Source: Sphingomonas alpina (GTDB lineage: Bacteria > Pseudomonadota > Alphaproteobacteria > Sphingomonadales > Sphingomonadaceae). From it: a stretch of 64,000 nt of DNA. The translations under genes and the position numbers were made by a program. The DNA lies in contig NZ_CP061038.1 in assembly GCF_014490665.1 (NCBI RefSeq), positions 2,046,001-2,110,000 of the forward strand, in the 5' to 3' direction. Below are positions 52,481 to 61,680 of this stretch, one piece after another. Numbering within the stretch: the first letter of the stretch is position 1; every line of letters begins with the position of its first letter. A model generated the notes under the pieces. It was not told where the DNA came from. It saw only the letters and a list, made by a program, of their open reading frames with translations, and ran no database searches.

Positions 52481-53749
52481 TTATTGTTTTACCAGCGTCA
52501 CTTGCGCGACATCGATACCGCCGCCGCGAAATCCGCCTTCGCAATACATCAGATAATAGCGCCACAAGTCCACGAAATCCGTATCGAATTCCGGCGGAAG
52601 CTGCCCTGCCTCGACCGCGGCATCGAAATTCACCCGCCAGCGTCGCAGCGTTTCGGCATAATGCTGGCCGAAGCCGACCCGGTCCTGCCAGGCCAGCCCG
52701 TTGCGCTCGGCGAGCGCACGGAAACGGCTTTCCGACAGCAGCATGCCGCCCGGAAAAACGAAGCGCTGGATGAAATCGACGTTGCGCGCATACCCCTCGA
52801 ACAGCGCGTCATCGATGATGATATACTGGATCGCGGCGCGACCGCCGGGTTTCAGCGCATCGGCAATGGCGCGAAGATAGGCCGGCCAATATCGCTGCCC
52901 GACCGCCTCGACCATCTCGATACTGACCACCGCGTCATAGCTTCCGGCGACATCGCGATAATCTGTCAGCGAAACGGTGACGCCATCCAGCCCGGCATCG
53001 GCGATACGCTGGTCGACCATCGCCTTTTGCTCCGCCGACAGCGTGATGCCATGGACCTTGCGCCCTGCGCGCGCGGCGAGTTCGGCAAACGAGCCCCAAC
53101 CGCTGCCGATTTCGAGGATCGTGTCGCCCGCCTTGGTCGCGGTGCGGTCAAGCATCGCCTGCAGCTTGGCCGCTTGCCCTGATCCGAGCGACTGCGCCGG
53201 GTCGATCGGCTCCGCGAACAACGCACTCGAATAGGTCATGCCCGGGTCGAGCCACAGGCGGTAGAAGTCGTTGCCGAGATCGTAATGGAATTCGATATTG
53301 CGCCGCGCACCGGCCTTGTCGTTGCGGCGCAGCCAATGGCCGATGCGCCGTGCAAGCCGCGCCATGCCGCCGGCCCGCGCCGTATCGCCGAGCGACCGCC
53401 CATTGCGCATGAACAGGTCGAACAGAGGCACCGGGTCGGGACTGGACCATTCCCCAGCCACCCAGGCGGTATACCAGCCGGCCGAGCCGTTGCGGACCAG
53501 TCGGAGCAACGCCCGCCAGCTGCGCAGGTCGACCACCGGCACCGGCCCCGGTGCGCGCCCGCCGAGCAGGCGTCGCGATCCATCGGGCAACGACACCTCG
53601 ATCGCGCCCTGTTCCAGCCCCCGGTCGATGCGGTCGAGGATACGGTGGAACGCCCACGAAAAGCGGTTGAGCAGCCAGCCGGCGCTTCCCACTCCCCGCG
53701 CTGTGCGCGTCCCGAACCGGCGCCCCCTGTTTGGCACGGTTGCGTTCAT
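52481..53749 (-). CDS. cfa: Cyclopropane-fatty-acyl-phospholipid synthase
   Basis: This 422-residue protein contains the SAM-binding EIGSGWGSFAELAAR, the start YDLGNDFYRLWLDPGMTYSSALF typical of the family, IEMVEAVGQRYWPAYL and the FIQRFVFPGGMLLSE motif. It adds a methylene to membrane unsaturated lipids using SAM and works at the inner membrane surface. The ATG at 53749 has GAGG upstream; a GTG at 53767 is alternative. It follows the photolyase gene by 57 bases and precedes a serine hydrolase. Light/stress grouping of photolyase and cfa is known in some bacteria. Confidence 0.93.
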   Translation of the reverse strand: MNATVPNRGRRFGTRTARGVGSAGWLLNRFSWAFHRILDRIDRGLEQGAIEVSLPDGSRRLLGGRAPGPVPVVDLRSWRALLRLVRNGSAGWYTAWVAGEWSSPDPVPLFDLFMRNGRSLGDTARAGGMARLARRIGHWLRRNDKAGARRNIEFHYDLGNDFYRLWLDPGMTYSSALFAEPIDPAQSLGSGQAAKLQAMLDRTATKAGDTILEIGSGWGSFAELAARAGRKVHGITLSAEQKAMVDQRIADAGLDGVTVSLTDYRDVAGSYDAVVSIEMVEAVGQRYWPAYLRAIADALKPGGRAAIQYIIIDDALFEGYARNVDFIQRFVFPGGMLLSESRFRALAERNGLAWQDRVGFGQHYAETLRRWRVNFDAAVEAGQLPPEFDTDFVDLWRYYLMYCEGGFRGGGIDVAQVTLVKQ

Positions 53750-53806
53750 ATCCGCAGCCTCATGCACCCGGCGCGGGGCGGCGAAAAGCGATTCTTGATG
53801 GTGCCG

Positions 53807-55180
53807 TCACTTCGCCTGTCTGGCGGCTCCAAGCGCGCGTTCCCGCGCTTCGCGGTGGCCGATGATCTTTACCGGATAGACTGCCGGGCGCCGCCCGAAC
53901 GCATCGGGATCGTGAATCGCATCGTCACCCAGCCCGGCAAGCTCGGGCACCCATTCGCGAATATAACCGCCTGCGTCGAACTTCTCCGACTGAGTGAGCG
54001 GCGCCATGATTCGCACGAACATGTTTGAATCGACGCCCGTGCCGGCGGTCCATTGCCAGTTGACGCTATTGCTCGCGTAATCGGCATCGACCAACGTATC
54101 CCAGAACCATTGCTCGCCGATGCGCCAGTCGATCAGCAGATGCTTGATCAGGAAGGACGCCGCGATCATCCGCACGCGATTGTGCATCCAGCCGGTGGCC
54201 CAGAGCTGGCGCATGCCGGCATCCACGATCGGATAGCCGGTCTGCCCTGTTTTCCAGGCGTTGAGGTCGGCATCGGCCGTCTTGCCGCTGCGCCAGGCCA
54301 GACCGTCCAGCGCCGCCCGGCCATTGGTTTTGCCATAATCGGGATATTGCAGGATCACATTCTGCGCATAATCGCGCCAGGCGATCTCCTTCAGGAAAAT
54401 GGTCGCGTCTCCCCGCGCCCGGATCGCGTGGTGCCATACCGTGGCAGGGGAAATCTCGCCGAAATGCAGATGCGGCGAGAGGCGCGAACTCGATTCCTCC
54501 GAAGGCAGGTTGCGGCCGATATCATAATGCGCGGCCTTGGGAATGAAGTCGTCGAGCCTTTCGGCCGCCCCGGCTTCTCCAGGCGACCATTCCTTGCGAA
54601 AGCCTCCTGCCCAGTCAGGCCTGGTCGGCAGCAGACCCCAATCGTCCAGGTCCTCACTTTTCGGCCAATGCTCCGGCGCCGGAATCTCGCGCGGCACCGG
54701 CGCGGGCTGCGGCGGCGGCATATGCTCGTTCAGCGCGCGCCAGAACGGTGTGTAGATCTTGTAGGGCTGCCCTGCGCCAGTGGTCACCGACCCCGGCGGC
54801 GTCAGGTAATTGCCATCATGACAGACAAGATCGAGCGACGCCGCAACGGCGCGCTCGGCATTGCGCCACCATGGCTCGTAATGCCGCAGGCAATGCACCC
54901 GCGTCGCGCCGGTTTCCCTGGCAAGTTCGGCCAGCACTTCACCGGACTTACCCTGTCGCAGGGTCAGCCGCGAACCCTTGTCGCGCAAACTGGCGTCAAG
55001 CGACCGGAGGCTATGGTGCAACCACCAGCGCGAGGCGGCGCCCATCTTGCGATGCTTCGGCGTGTCGTCGTCGAGGACATAGACCGGAATGACCGGCCCC
55101 TCGGCAGCAGCGGCGGTCAGCGCGGCCTGATCGCTCAGGCGCAGATCCCGGCGCAGCCAGAGCAGAACTGGGTCAGTCAT
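53807..55180 (-). CDS. phrB: Deoxyribodipyrimidine photolyase
   Basis: This 457-residue protein has an N-terminal Rossmann antenna domain (VLLWLRRDLRLSDQAALTAA), and a FAD domain with LSPHLHFGEISPATVWH, WRDYAQNVILQYPDYG, KTGQTGYPIVDAGMRQLWATGWMHNRVRMIAASFLIKHLLIDWRIGEQWFWDTLVDADYASNSVNWQWTAG; the W-rich electron path is visible. It repairs cyclobutane pyrimidine dimers with blue light. Its length is typical of class I photolyases. Cryptochrome function is less likely because of the conserved repair residues. It heads the cfa operon. Confidence 0.95.
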   Translation of the reverse strand: MTDPVLLWLRRDLRLSDQAALTAAAAEGPVIPVYVLDDDTPKHRKMGAASRWWLHHSLRSLDASLRDKGSRLTLRQGKSGEVLAELARETGATRVHCLRHYEPWWRNAERAVAASLDLVCHDGNYLTPPGSVTTGAGQPYKIYTPFWRALNEHMPPPQPAPVPREIPAPEHWPKSEDLDDWGLLPTRPDWAGGFRKEWSPGEAGAAERLDDFIPKAAHYDIGRNLPSEESSSRLSPHLHFGEISPATVWHHAIRARGDATIFLKEIAWRDYAQNVILQYPDYGKTNGRAALDGLAWRSGKTADADLNAWKTGQTGYPIVDAGMRQLWATGWMHNRVRMIAASFLIKHLLIDWRIGEQWFWDTLVDADYASNSVNWQWTAGTGVDSNMFVRIMAPLTQSEKFDAGGYIREWVPELAGLGDDAIHDPDAFGRRPAVYPVKIIGHREARERALGAARQAK

Positions 55181-55290
55181 TCGGCAATGCAGGCATCCTC
55201 ACCGTCCCTGTTCGCACCGGTCAAATCAACCGAAAATTCCGCCAATACCGTTTGTTGAAAGCAGAATTTATGATCTTTTGATGGATAGAC

Positions 55291-55626
55291 CTAGGCACGA
55301 ATCTCATAGCGATCGCCGACCCGTTCGACCAGCATTCCCAGCCTTGTCTTGGGCTGGACGGCATGAACCCAGATACGGCCAACGAACTTTGCCGGAACGG
55401 ACGGTCCGCTGATCGTCTTGCCCCGATCGAATGTCGCTCGATTGGGATATCGCATGCAGATGAAATCTGGGGGACACGTGTCTTCCCCGGTCCATTTCTT
55501 CGTCACCATCCTGGCAATGACGATCGACAGATGCGGCCTTGCAGCCGGCGGTTCGGAAGTCTGCGCGAAGGGCAGCGACGCAAGCAAGGGCAGCGACGCA
55601 AGCAAGGCCAGCGCTGGGGTCATCAC
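55291..55626 (-). CDS. Small secreted protein with duplicated signal peptide segment
   Basis: This 111-residue protein begins MMTPALALLASLPLLASLPFAQ, where LLASLP is repeated because of an 18-bp tandem duplication in the DNA. The mature part has a Cys pair in DTCPPDFICMRY and beta-rich ends. There are no catalytic motifs. The start overlaps the korB stop by ATGA, so it is the last gene of the kor operon. A periplasmic protein of unknown role. Confidence 0.65.
   Translation of the reverse strand: MMTPALALLASLPLLASLPFAQTSEPPAARPHLSIVIARMVTKKWTGEDTCPPDFICMRYPNRATFDRGKTISGPSVPAKFVGRIWVHAVQPKTRLGMLVERVGDRYEIRA
55571..55606. repeat. 18-bp tandem repeat, two copies
   Basis: The unit GGCAGCGACGCAAGCAAG occurs twice without a gap inside the signal-peptide part of the small secreted protein; it duplicates six residues in frame. 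Confidence 0.85.
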
Positions 55627-56657
55627 ATCGCGTGCGGCTGCTTTTCCACCTGCCAGGTCTGCCCCTGCGACAGCAATTTCTGCAGGTCGGGCTTCTTGCC
55701 CTCGGACGCCTGCTTGTTCTGTGCGACCACCGCGCTTTCGAAGGTCGGCGCCGGGTCGTTGTAGATCACGCCAAGCGCGACCGGGAAGGTGCCCAGCGGC
55801 AGTTCGACCAGCATATGCGCGACCGCGCGGTTGGTCTGGTCATGGACGATGACCTTGGCCGCCGCCCAGTCGCCATCGACGACATCGACGATCTTGAGGA
55901 TCAGCCGCTCCTGATCGAGCGCAATGCCCTTGGTGCCGCCAGCGAACAGCAAAGGCTGGCCATGCTCGACCCACAGCTGCCCGGCCTGCGCCTTGTCCTT
56001 GTCGGTGAAGCTGGCGAACACATCGTCATTATAGACGATGCAATTCTGATAGATCTCGATGAAGCTCGCGCCCTTGTGCGCATGCGCGGCCTTGAGGACG
56101 CTCGGCAGATTCTTGTTCACGTCGATCGCCCGGGCAACGAAGCGCGCGCCCGAACCCAGCGCGAACGCACATGGGCTGGCCGGCCGGTCGACCGAGCCGA
56201 ACGGCGTCGAGGGCGAACGCGTACCGACCCGGCTGGTCGGCGAATATTGCCCCTTGGTCAGGCCGTAGATCTCATTGTTGAACAGCAGCACCTGGCAATC
56301 GAGGTTGCGGCGCAGCAAATGCATCGTGTGGTTGCCGCCGATCGACAGCGCATCGCCGTCACCGGTGATGATCCACACGTCGAGATCGGGATTGGCCAGC
56401 TTGACCCCCGTCGCCACCGCCGGCGCACGGCCATGGATGGTGTGGAAGCCGTAGGTTTCCATATAATAAGGGAAACGCGACGAGCAGCCGATGCCGCTGA
56501 CGAACACGGTATTTTCCGGCAACACGCCCAATTCGGGCATGGTCCGCTGCACCGCCTTCAGGATCGCATAATCGCCGCAACCCGGGCACCAGCGCACTTC
56601 CTGGTCGGTTTCCCAGTCCTTCGGCGTGGTCTTGGCGATTGGAGTCATGTCGTTCAT
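55623..56657 (-). CDS. korB: 2-oxoacid:ferredoxin oxidoreductase beta subunit
   Basis: This 344-residue protein contains the TPP-binding region: CPGCGDYAILKAVQRTMPELG, ENTVFVSGIGCSSRFPYYMETYGFHTIHGRAPAVATG, and WIITGDGDALSIGGNHTMHLLRRNLDCQVLLFNNEIYGLTKGQYSPTS. With the alpha subunit it oxidises 2-oxoglutarate (or a related oxoacid) and reduces ferredoxin; the Cys near the N-terminus may ligate an Fe-S cluster. The start overlaps the korA stop by ATGA. The presence of a ferredoxin-linked enzyme in an aerobe of this type is known. Confidence 0.94.
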   Translation of the reverse strand: MNDMTPIAKTTPKDWETDQEVRWCPGCGDYAILKAVQRTMPELGVLPENTVFVSGIGCSSRFPYYMETYGFHTIHGRAPAVATGVKLANPDLDVWIITGDGDALSIGGNHTMHLLRRNLDCQVLLFNNEIYGLTKGQYSPTSRVGTRSPSTPFGSVDRPASPCAFALGSGARFVARAIDVNKNLPSVLKAAHAHKGASFIEIYQNCIVYNDDVFASFTDKDKAQAGQLWVEHGQPLLFAGGTKGIALDQERLILKIVDVVDGDWAAAKVIVHDQTNRAVAHMLVELPLGTFPVALGVIYNDPAPTFESAVVAQNKQASEGKKPDLQKLLSQGQTWQVEKQPHAM

Positions 56658-58522
56658 GCGAGTGCGCTTTCGATGGCGGCTTCGATCTCGGAGATCATGA
56701 AGGGTTGGCCGGAGATCTTGTTGAGCGGCCGGGCATCGACCAGGAACTGGTCGCGCAGCACCGTCTTGAGCTGACCGGTATTCATCTCGGGCACGATGAT
56801 CTTCTCGTAACCCTTTAGCAAGTCTCCGAGATTAGCGGGCATCGGCCAGATATGGCGGATATGGATATGCGACACGTCATGCCCCTTGCGGCGCATACGG
56901 CGCACCGCCTGATGGATCGGCCCGAAGGTCGATCCCCAACCGACGATCGCCAGTTTTCCGCTCGTCTCGCCAAGCTCGACCTCCTGATCGGGAATGGCGA
57001 TGTTCGCCACCTTGTCGCGGCGGATCTCGGTCATCTTCTGGTGGTTGGCGGCGCCATATTCGATATTGCCGGTGCCGATCTGCTTCTCGATCCCGCCGAT
57101 GCGGTGGAGCAGGCCGGGCGTGCCGGGCTTGACCCAGGGACGCGCCAGCTTCTCGTCGCGGCCATAGGGCAGGAACCCGCCCTCCGGCACATGGTCGAGA
57201 TAGGTCACCGGGAACGGTGCGTAATTGCTCATGTCGGGCACTTTCCACGGCTCCGCGGCATTGGCGATATAGCCGTCGGTCAGCAGCATCACCGGAGTCA
57301 TATATTGCACCGCGATGCGCACCGCCTCGATCGCACAGTCGAACGCATCGGCGGGCGAGCGCGCGGCGATCACCGGCATCGGCGCGTCACCATTACGGCC
57401 ATAGACCGCCTGATACAGGTCGGATTGCTCGGTCTTGGTCGGCAAGCCGGTCGAAGGACCGCCACGCTGCGAATTGACGATGACCAAAGGCAGCTCGGTC
57501 ATGATCGCCAGCCCCATCGCCTCGCCCTTCAGCGCAATGCCCGGTCCCGACGATGACGTCACGCCAAGCTGCCCGGCATAGGACGCGCCGATCGCACTGG
57601 CGATTGCGGCGATCTCGTCTTCCGCCTGGAAGGTCGTGATGCCATATTCCTTGAGCCGGCTCAGGTGATGCAGGATCGCCGAAGCCGGCGTGATTGGGTA
57701 CCCGCCAAAGAACATCGGCACATCGGCCAGCTGCACGCCCGCGACCAGCCCGAGCGAGATCGCCTCCGCGCCGGTGACGGTGCGGTAAAGCCCCTCCTCC
57801 GCCGGCGCCGCCGCGATATGATGCTGCTTCATCGGCCCGGCGAGCTCGGCGGTCTCGCCATAAGCATGGCCGGCGTTGAGCGCGGCGATATTCGCCTCGG
57901 CCAGTACCGGCATCTTGGCGAACTTGCTCTTCAGCCAGTCGACGATCGGCTGGCGGTCACGATCGAACATCCACAGCGCGAGCCCCAGCGTCCACATATT
58001 CTTGCAGCGCAGCGCTTCCTTGTTGCCGAGCCCGAACGGCTTCACCGCATCGAGCGTCAGCTGCGAGATGTTGAAGGCCAGCAATTGCCATTTGGCCAGG
58101 CTGCCATCGGTCAGCGGGCTGACCTCATATTTCGCCTTGTCGAGGTTGCGCTTCGAGAATTCGCCTTCATCGGCGATGATCAGCCCGCCGGGCTTCAGCG
58201 CCTCGACATTGGTCTTCAGCGCCGCCGGGTTCATCGCCACCAGCACGTCGGGCGCATCGCCCGCGGTCTCGATCGCGGTCGATCCGAAATTGATCTGGAA
58301 GGCGGACACACCGAACAAGGTGCCCTGCGGCGCGCGAATCTCGGCCGGGAAATCGGGGAAGGTGGCCAGGTCGTTGCCCGACAGCGCAGTCGAAAGAGTG
58401 AACTGGCCACCGGTCAGCTGCATACCGTCGCCCGAGTCGCCGGCGAAACGAACCACGACGGATTCTGCAAGCGGGTGGGCGGACGCCTCTTCGGGTGTCA
58501 CCTCATGGACGGCGGTCGCCAT
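56654..58522 (-). CDS. korA: 2-oxoacid:ferredoxin oxidoreductase, fused gamma-alpha subunit
   Basis: This protein has 622 residues from ATG 58522 (ATGs at 58528 and 58531 are alternatives; the AGG site fits the third best). The N-terminal gamma domain (SVVVRFAGDSGDGMQLTGGQF) is followed from about 230 by the alpha domain (FFGGYPITPASAILHHLSRL, FQAEDEIAAIASAIGASYAGQLGVTSSSGPGIALKGEAMGLA, TPVMLLTDGYIANAAEPW). It forms the coenzyme-binding partner of KorB. The fusion order gamma-alpha is the usual form in aerobic and alphaproteobacterial enzymes. Confidence 0.94.
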   Translation of the reverse strand: MATAVHEVTPEEASAHPLAESVVVRFAGDSGDGMQLTGGQFTLSTALSGNDLATFPDFPAEIRAPQGTLFGVSAFQINFGSTAIETAGDAPDVLVAMNPAALKTNVEALKPGGLIIADEGEFSKRNLDKAKYEVSPLTDGSLAKWQLLAFNISQLTLDAVKPFGLGNKEALRCKNMWTLGLALWMFDRDRQPIVDWLKSKFAKMPVLAEANIAALNAGHAYGETAELAGPMKQHHIAAAPAEEGLYRTVTGAEAISLGLVAGVQLADVPMFFGGYPITPASAILHHLSRLKEYGITTFQAEDEIAAIASAIGASYAGQLGVTSSSGPGIALKGEAMGLAIMTELPLVIVNSQRGGPSTGLPTKTEQSDLYQAVYGRNGDAPMPVIAARSPADAFDCAIEAVRIAVQYMTPVMLLTDGYIANAAEPWKVPDMSNYAPFPVTYLDHVPEGGFLPYGRDEKLARPWVKPGTPGLLHRIGGIEKQIGTGNIEYGAANHQKMTEIRRDKVANIAIPDQEVELGETSGKLAIVGWGSTFGPIHQAVRRMRRKGHDVSHIHIRHIWPMPANLGDLLKGYEKIIVPEMNTGQLKTVLRDQFLVDARPLNKISGQPFMISEIEAAIESALA

Positions 58523-58541
58523 TGTCATCATCCTGTAAACT

Positions 58542-59510
58542 TCAGTGTGCGTCGTCTAGGCCCGCGACGCTGCGAGCCCAAGGTAGAAAATGCGCGGGCG
58601 GGTGCAACCGCTTCTTTTCAAAGACACCCCCCAGCTCGAGGATCGAGCGCACATGCCGCTGGGCGACTTCCAGCGCATCCAGCCCATAACCGCCCCCCAC
58701 GGTACTGGCGAGCGCGATGCCACGCTCGATCATCAGCCCGGCGATCAGCGCCTCGCGCCGCGCCAGCCCGTCCAGCGTCAGGCTGAGACGGCCAAGCCGA
58801 TCGCCCGCAAACGGATCGACACCCGCCTGATACAGCACCAGCCCGGGCCGGAATTCATCGAGCAGCGGCGTCAGCGTGGCGCGCAATGTTTCGAGATAGG
58901 CATCATCCCCGACCCCGTCGGCGAGCGGCACATCCAGCGTCGAGCGGGCTTTGCGCACCGGAAAATTCTTCTCGGCATGGATCGAATAGGTCGCGATCTC
59001 CGGGCGCCCGGCGGTCAGCGCGGCCGTCCCGTCGCCCTGATGCACGTCGCAATCGACCACCAGCACCCGCTCGACAATGCGTTCCTCGACCAGCCGGATT
59101 GCGGTGACGGCCAGGTCGTTGAACACGCAAAAGCCCGCGCCCGTATCGGCCAGTGCATGATGGCTGCCGCCGGCCGTATTGGCGGCAAAGCCGCGATCGA
59201 GCGCCAGTTGCGCCGCCAGCCAGGTGCCGCCCGGCACCACCGCCGCACGCCGCGCGACCAGCGGCGTGACGGGAAAGCCGATCCGCCGCTCCTTGATCGC
59301 CGGCACGCGCGCTTCCAGCACTTCGGCGACATAGTCGGCATCATGCGCCGCCTCCAGCCAGGCGACCGGCATCGCGTCGGGCTCGAACCACTCCAGCGCC
59401 GCATCGCTGGCCCTCAGCAGATCGCGGATCAGGCCGTTCTTGTTCCACGGATAGCTGCTGCGCGCCGGGGCCGGCGCAACATAATCCGGATGATGGACGA
59501 GGGCGATCAT
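58542..59510 (-). CDS. Histone-deacetylase-superfamily amidohydrolase
   Basis: This 322-residue protein starts at ATG 59510 (MIALVHHPDYVAPAPARSSYPWNK). Zn/catalytic motifs are SHHALADTGAGFCVFNDLAV, VVDCDVHQGDGTAAL (metal Asp/His), SIHAEKNFP, YQAGVDPFAGDRLGRLSLT and GGGYGLD. These match the acetoin-utilisation (AcuC)/HDAC-like zinc amidohydrolases that deacetylate small amines or protein lysines. It is cytosolic. It lies upstream of korA by 19 bases in the same direction and may be cotranscribed. Confidence 0.92.
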   Translation of the reverse strand: MIALVHHPDYVAPAPARSSYPWNKNGLIRDLLRASDAALEWFEPDAMPVAWLEAAHDADYVAEVLEARVPAIKERRIGFPVTPLVARRAAVVPGGTWLAAQLALDRGFAANTAGGSHHALADTGAGFCVFNDLAVTAIRLVEERIVERVLVVDCDVHQGDGTAALTAGRPEIATYSIHAEKNFPVRKARSTLDVPLADGVGDDAYLETLRATLTPLLDEFRPGLVLYQAGVDPFAGDRLGRLSLTLDGLARREALIAGLMIERGIALASTVGGGYGLDALEVAQRHVRSILELGGVFEKKRLHPPAHFLPWARSVAGLDDAH

Positions 59511-59575
59511 CGTGCCTAGGTAAGCGCGAATGCCGGGCTTCGCCATGCTCCGGCCCCGTCAGGAGACGCCGCTCT

Positions 59576-60550
59576 ATGTCCGATCCGTTCGTCCGCCCCG
59601 ATGTCCGCGGCTTCCTGACCTATCTCAACAATGTGCCGGGCCCGAAGATGCACGAGCTCGATGCGACCGCCGCACGCGCACTGTATGTCGCGATGAAGGA
59701 CGTCGCGGACCTGCCGCTCGGCGAACTGGCGACGATCACCGACCTGAAGATCCCCGGCCCCGCCGGCGACATCCCCGCCCGCCTGTTCGACGCCCGCGCC
59801 TCGCGCGAGCCGGGGCCGGTGGTGCTGTTCTATCATGGCGGCGGCTTCGTTATCGGCGATATCGTCAGCCATGCGAGCTTCTGCGCCGAGACCGCGCGCG
59901 TGCTCGATCTTCCGGTCGTCTCGGTCGATTACCGCCTTGCGCCGGAAAATCCCTGGCCCGCTGCGCCGGACGATTGCGAAGCCGCCGCGCGCTGGGTCGC
60001 GCAAAGCCCGGCCGAGCTCGGCCGCTCGGTCACCAGCCTGATCGTGTGCGGCGACAGCGCGGGCGGCAACCTGTCGATCGTCACCGCCGTCGCGCTGCGC
60101 GATGCCCCCGCAAAGGTCCCGGTGATCGCGCAATTCCCGATCTATCCGGCGACCGATTCAAGCCGCGAGCTTCCCTCCTTCAGCGAATTCGCCGAAGGCT
60201 ATCTGCTCACCCGCGACAGCATGAACTGGTTCGAGGCCGCCTATCGGGCCGAACGCACCCATATCCGCACCTCACCCCTGCTCGGCCCGCTCGCCGGGCT
60301 GCCGCCCGCGCTGGTGGTGACCGCCAGCCTCGATCCCTTGCGCGACCAGGGCCGCGCCTATGCCGCCGCCCTGATCGCCGCCGGCGTGCCGACGATCTTC
60401 CGCGAAGCCGTCGGCAACGTCCACGGCTTCATCACGCTGCGCCAGGCGATCCCGTCGTCGCAAGGCGATGTCGCCGGGGCATTGGCGGCGTTCAGGACCA
60501 TCATCGCCGAGGCGGAAGCCAATCGTGTGATGGCCCAAGCTGCGAGTTAG
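59576..60550 (+). CDS. Alpha/beta hydrolase, HSL-type esterase
   Basis: This 324-residue protein has the oxyanion motif FYHGGGFVIG, the nucleophile Ser in CGDSAGGNLS, Asp in ASLDPLRDQG and His in GNVHGFI, the hallmarks of the hormone-sensitive-lipase (IV) family. No signal peptide is seen. It hydrolyses short acyl esters in the cytosol; natural substrates are unknown. It starts 65 bases from the divergent amidohydrolase gene. A GC-rich hairpin follows its stop. Confidence 0.92.
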   Translation: MSDPFVRPDVRGFLTYLNNVPGPKMHELDATAARALYVAMKDVADLPLGELATITDLKIPGPAGDIPARLFDARASREPGPVVLFYHGGGFVIGDIVSHASFCAETARVLDLPVVSVDYRLAPENPWPAAPDDCEAAARWVAQSPAELGRSVTSLIVCGDSAGGNLSIVTAVALRDAPAKVPVIAQFPIYPATDSSRELPSFSEFAEGYLLTRDSMNWFEAAYRAERTHIRTSPLLGPLAGLPPALVVTASLDPLRDQGRAYAAALIAAGVPTIFREAVGNVHGFITLRQAIPSSQGDVAGALAAFRTIIAEAEANRVMAQAAS

Positions 60551-60556
60551 CGCTGC

Positions 60557-60584
60557 AGATCCTCCCCTGCACGGGGGAGGATCT
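60557..60584. terminator. GC-rich hairpin after the esterase gene, terminator-like
   Basis: AGATCCTCCCC pairs with GGGGAGGATCT (11 bp, 6-base loop TGCACG). A short CAGTTT follows. It could attenuate read-through to rppH or be an intergenic palindrome. Confidence 0.55.
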
Positions 60585-60615
60585 CAGTTTCGACCGATCT
60601 CACCGGGACAAAATC

Positions 60616-61095
60616 ATGACCGACCCCGCAACCCTCCCCTATCGCCCCTGCGCCGGAATCATGCTGCTCAACGCGCAAGGCAAGATATTCGTCGGCCAGC
60701 GCATCGATTCAACGCTCGAGGCCTGGCAGATGCCGCAAGGCGGAATCGACGACGGCGAGGACGCCGAACAGGCCGCGATCCGCGAGCTGGCTGAGGAAAC
60801 CGGCATCACTCCCGACAAGGTCGAGTTGATCGCGACGATCGACCACGAACTGTACTACGACTTGCCCGACGACATGATCGGCAAGGTGTGGAAGGGAAAA
60901 TGGCGCGGCCAGCGCCAGCTTTGGTTCCTCTACCGCTTCCTCGGCAAGGACAGCGATGTCGACATCGCGACGAAGCACCAGGAATTCCGCGCCTGGCGCT
61001 GGGCCGACCCGGCCGAACTGCCCGAGGTGATCGTGCCGTTCAAGAAGGCGCTGTACGATGAAGTGCTGGCCGGGTTTGCGGATTATCTGGCCTGA
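60616..61095 (+). CDS. rppH: RNA pyrophosphohydrolase (Nudix)
   Basis: This 159-residue protein removes pyrophosphate from the 5' end of RNA, starting decay. The Nudix box is GGIDDGEDAEQAAIRELAEETGI with the G(5)E(7)REUxEExGU pattern. The start MTDPATLPYRPCAGIMLLNAQGKIFVGQRIDSTLEAWQMPQG and end PFKKALYDEVLAGFADYLA are typical. An in-frame open stretch from 59530 would join it to an antisense-like reading of the esterase region and is rejected. A VOC gene converges on it. Confidence 0.95.
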   Translation: MTDPATLPYRPCAGIMLLNAQGKIFVGQRIDSTLEAWQMPQGGIDDGEDAEQAAIRELAEETGITPDKVELIATIDHELYYDLPDDMIGKVWKGKWRGQRQLWFLYRFLGKDSDVDIATKHQEFRAWRWADPAELPEVIVPFKKALYDEVLAGFADYLA

Positions 61096-61099
61096 GCGC

Positions 61100-61537
61100 T
61101 CAGCCGAGTTCCTGGGCAAGGCCGATGAGGAGGCCTTCAGGCCCGCGAATGTAGCAGAGCCTGTACGTGTCTTGATACTGGACCACGTCGCCGACGAGCT
61201 GCGCGCCGCGATTGCGAAGCCGTTCAAGCGTCTCGTCGAGATCATCCACGGTGAACATGGCGCGAAGATAGCCCAGAGCATTGACCGGGGCGTTGCGGTG
61301 ATCCGCGACGACAGCCGGCCTGAGGAAGCGGGACAGTTCGAGCCGGCTATGGCCGTCCGGCGTGCGCATCATGGCAATCTCGACATGCTGATCGCCCAGC
61401 CCGGTGACACGTCCGGCCCATTCTCCTTCGATCGCGCCCCGCCCTTCGAGCTCAAGCCCGAGCTCGCGAAAGAAATCGATCGTTGCATCGAGGTCGTCGA
61501 CGACGATGCCCATATTGTCCATTCGTTTGAGCGCCAT
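61100..61537 (-). CDS. VOC-fold (glyoxalase-like) protein
   Basis: This 145-residue protein has KRMDNMGIVVDDLDATIDFFRELGLELEGRG then HVEIAMMRTPDGHSRLELSRF and RAMFTVDDLDETLERLRNRGAQLVGDV, the paired VOC modules; the metal His/Glu positions are in GDQHVEIAM and SRLELS. It ends CYIRGPEGLLIGLAQELG. Start MALKRMDN at 61537. Substrate unknown. It converges on rppH with only a few bases between stops. Confidence 0.88.
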   Translation of the reverse strand: MALKRMDNMGIVVDDLDATIDFFRELGLELEGRGAIEGEWAGRVTGLGDQHVEIAMMRTPDGHSRLELSRFLRPAVVADHRNAPVNALGYLRAMFTVDDLDETLERLRNRGAQLVGDVVQYQDTYRLCYIRGPEGLLIGLAQELG

Positions 61538-61680
61538 ATGTCCAATCCGCAGGATGTTGTCCGGGCCGTGAATTCATAAGCCGGCTTGCCGGGTGAGCAA
61601 GTGACTGATTCAGGCCCCTGAATAAGGCTGAAGGTGTCGTTGCGACATTGCACGATTGGCGAATGACGCCCAGCCAAGGC

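Noticed and set aside
59530..61095. Single 521-residue protein joining the esterase region and rppH
   Set aside because: The first part is another frame of the esterase; the Nudix protein starts cleanly at ATG 60616.
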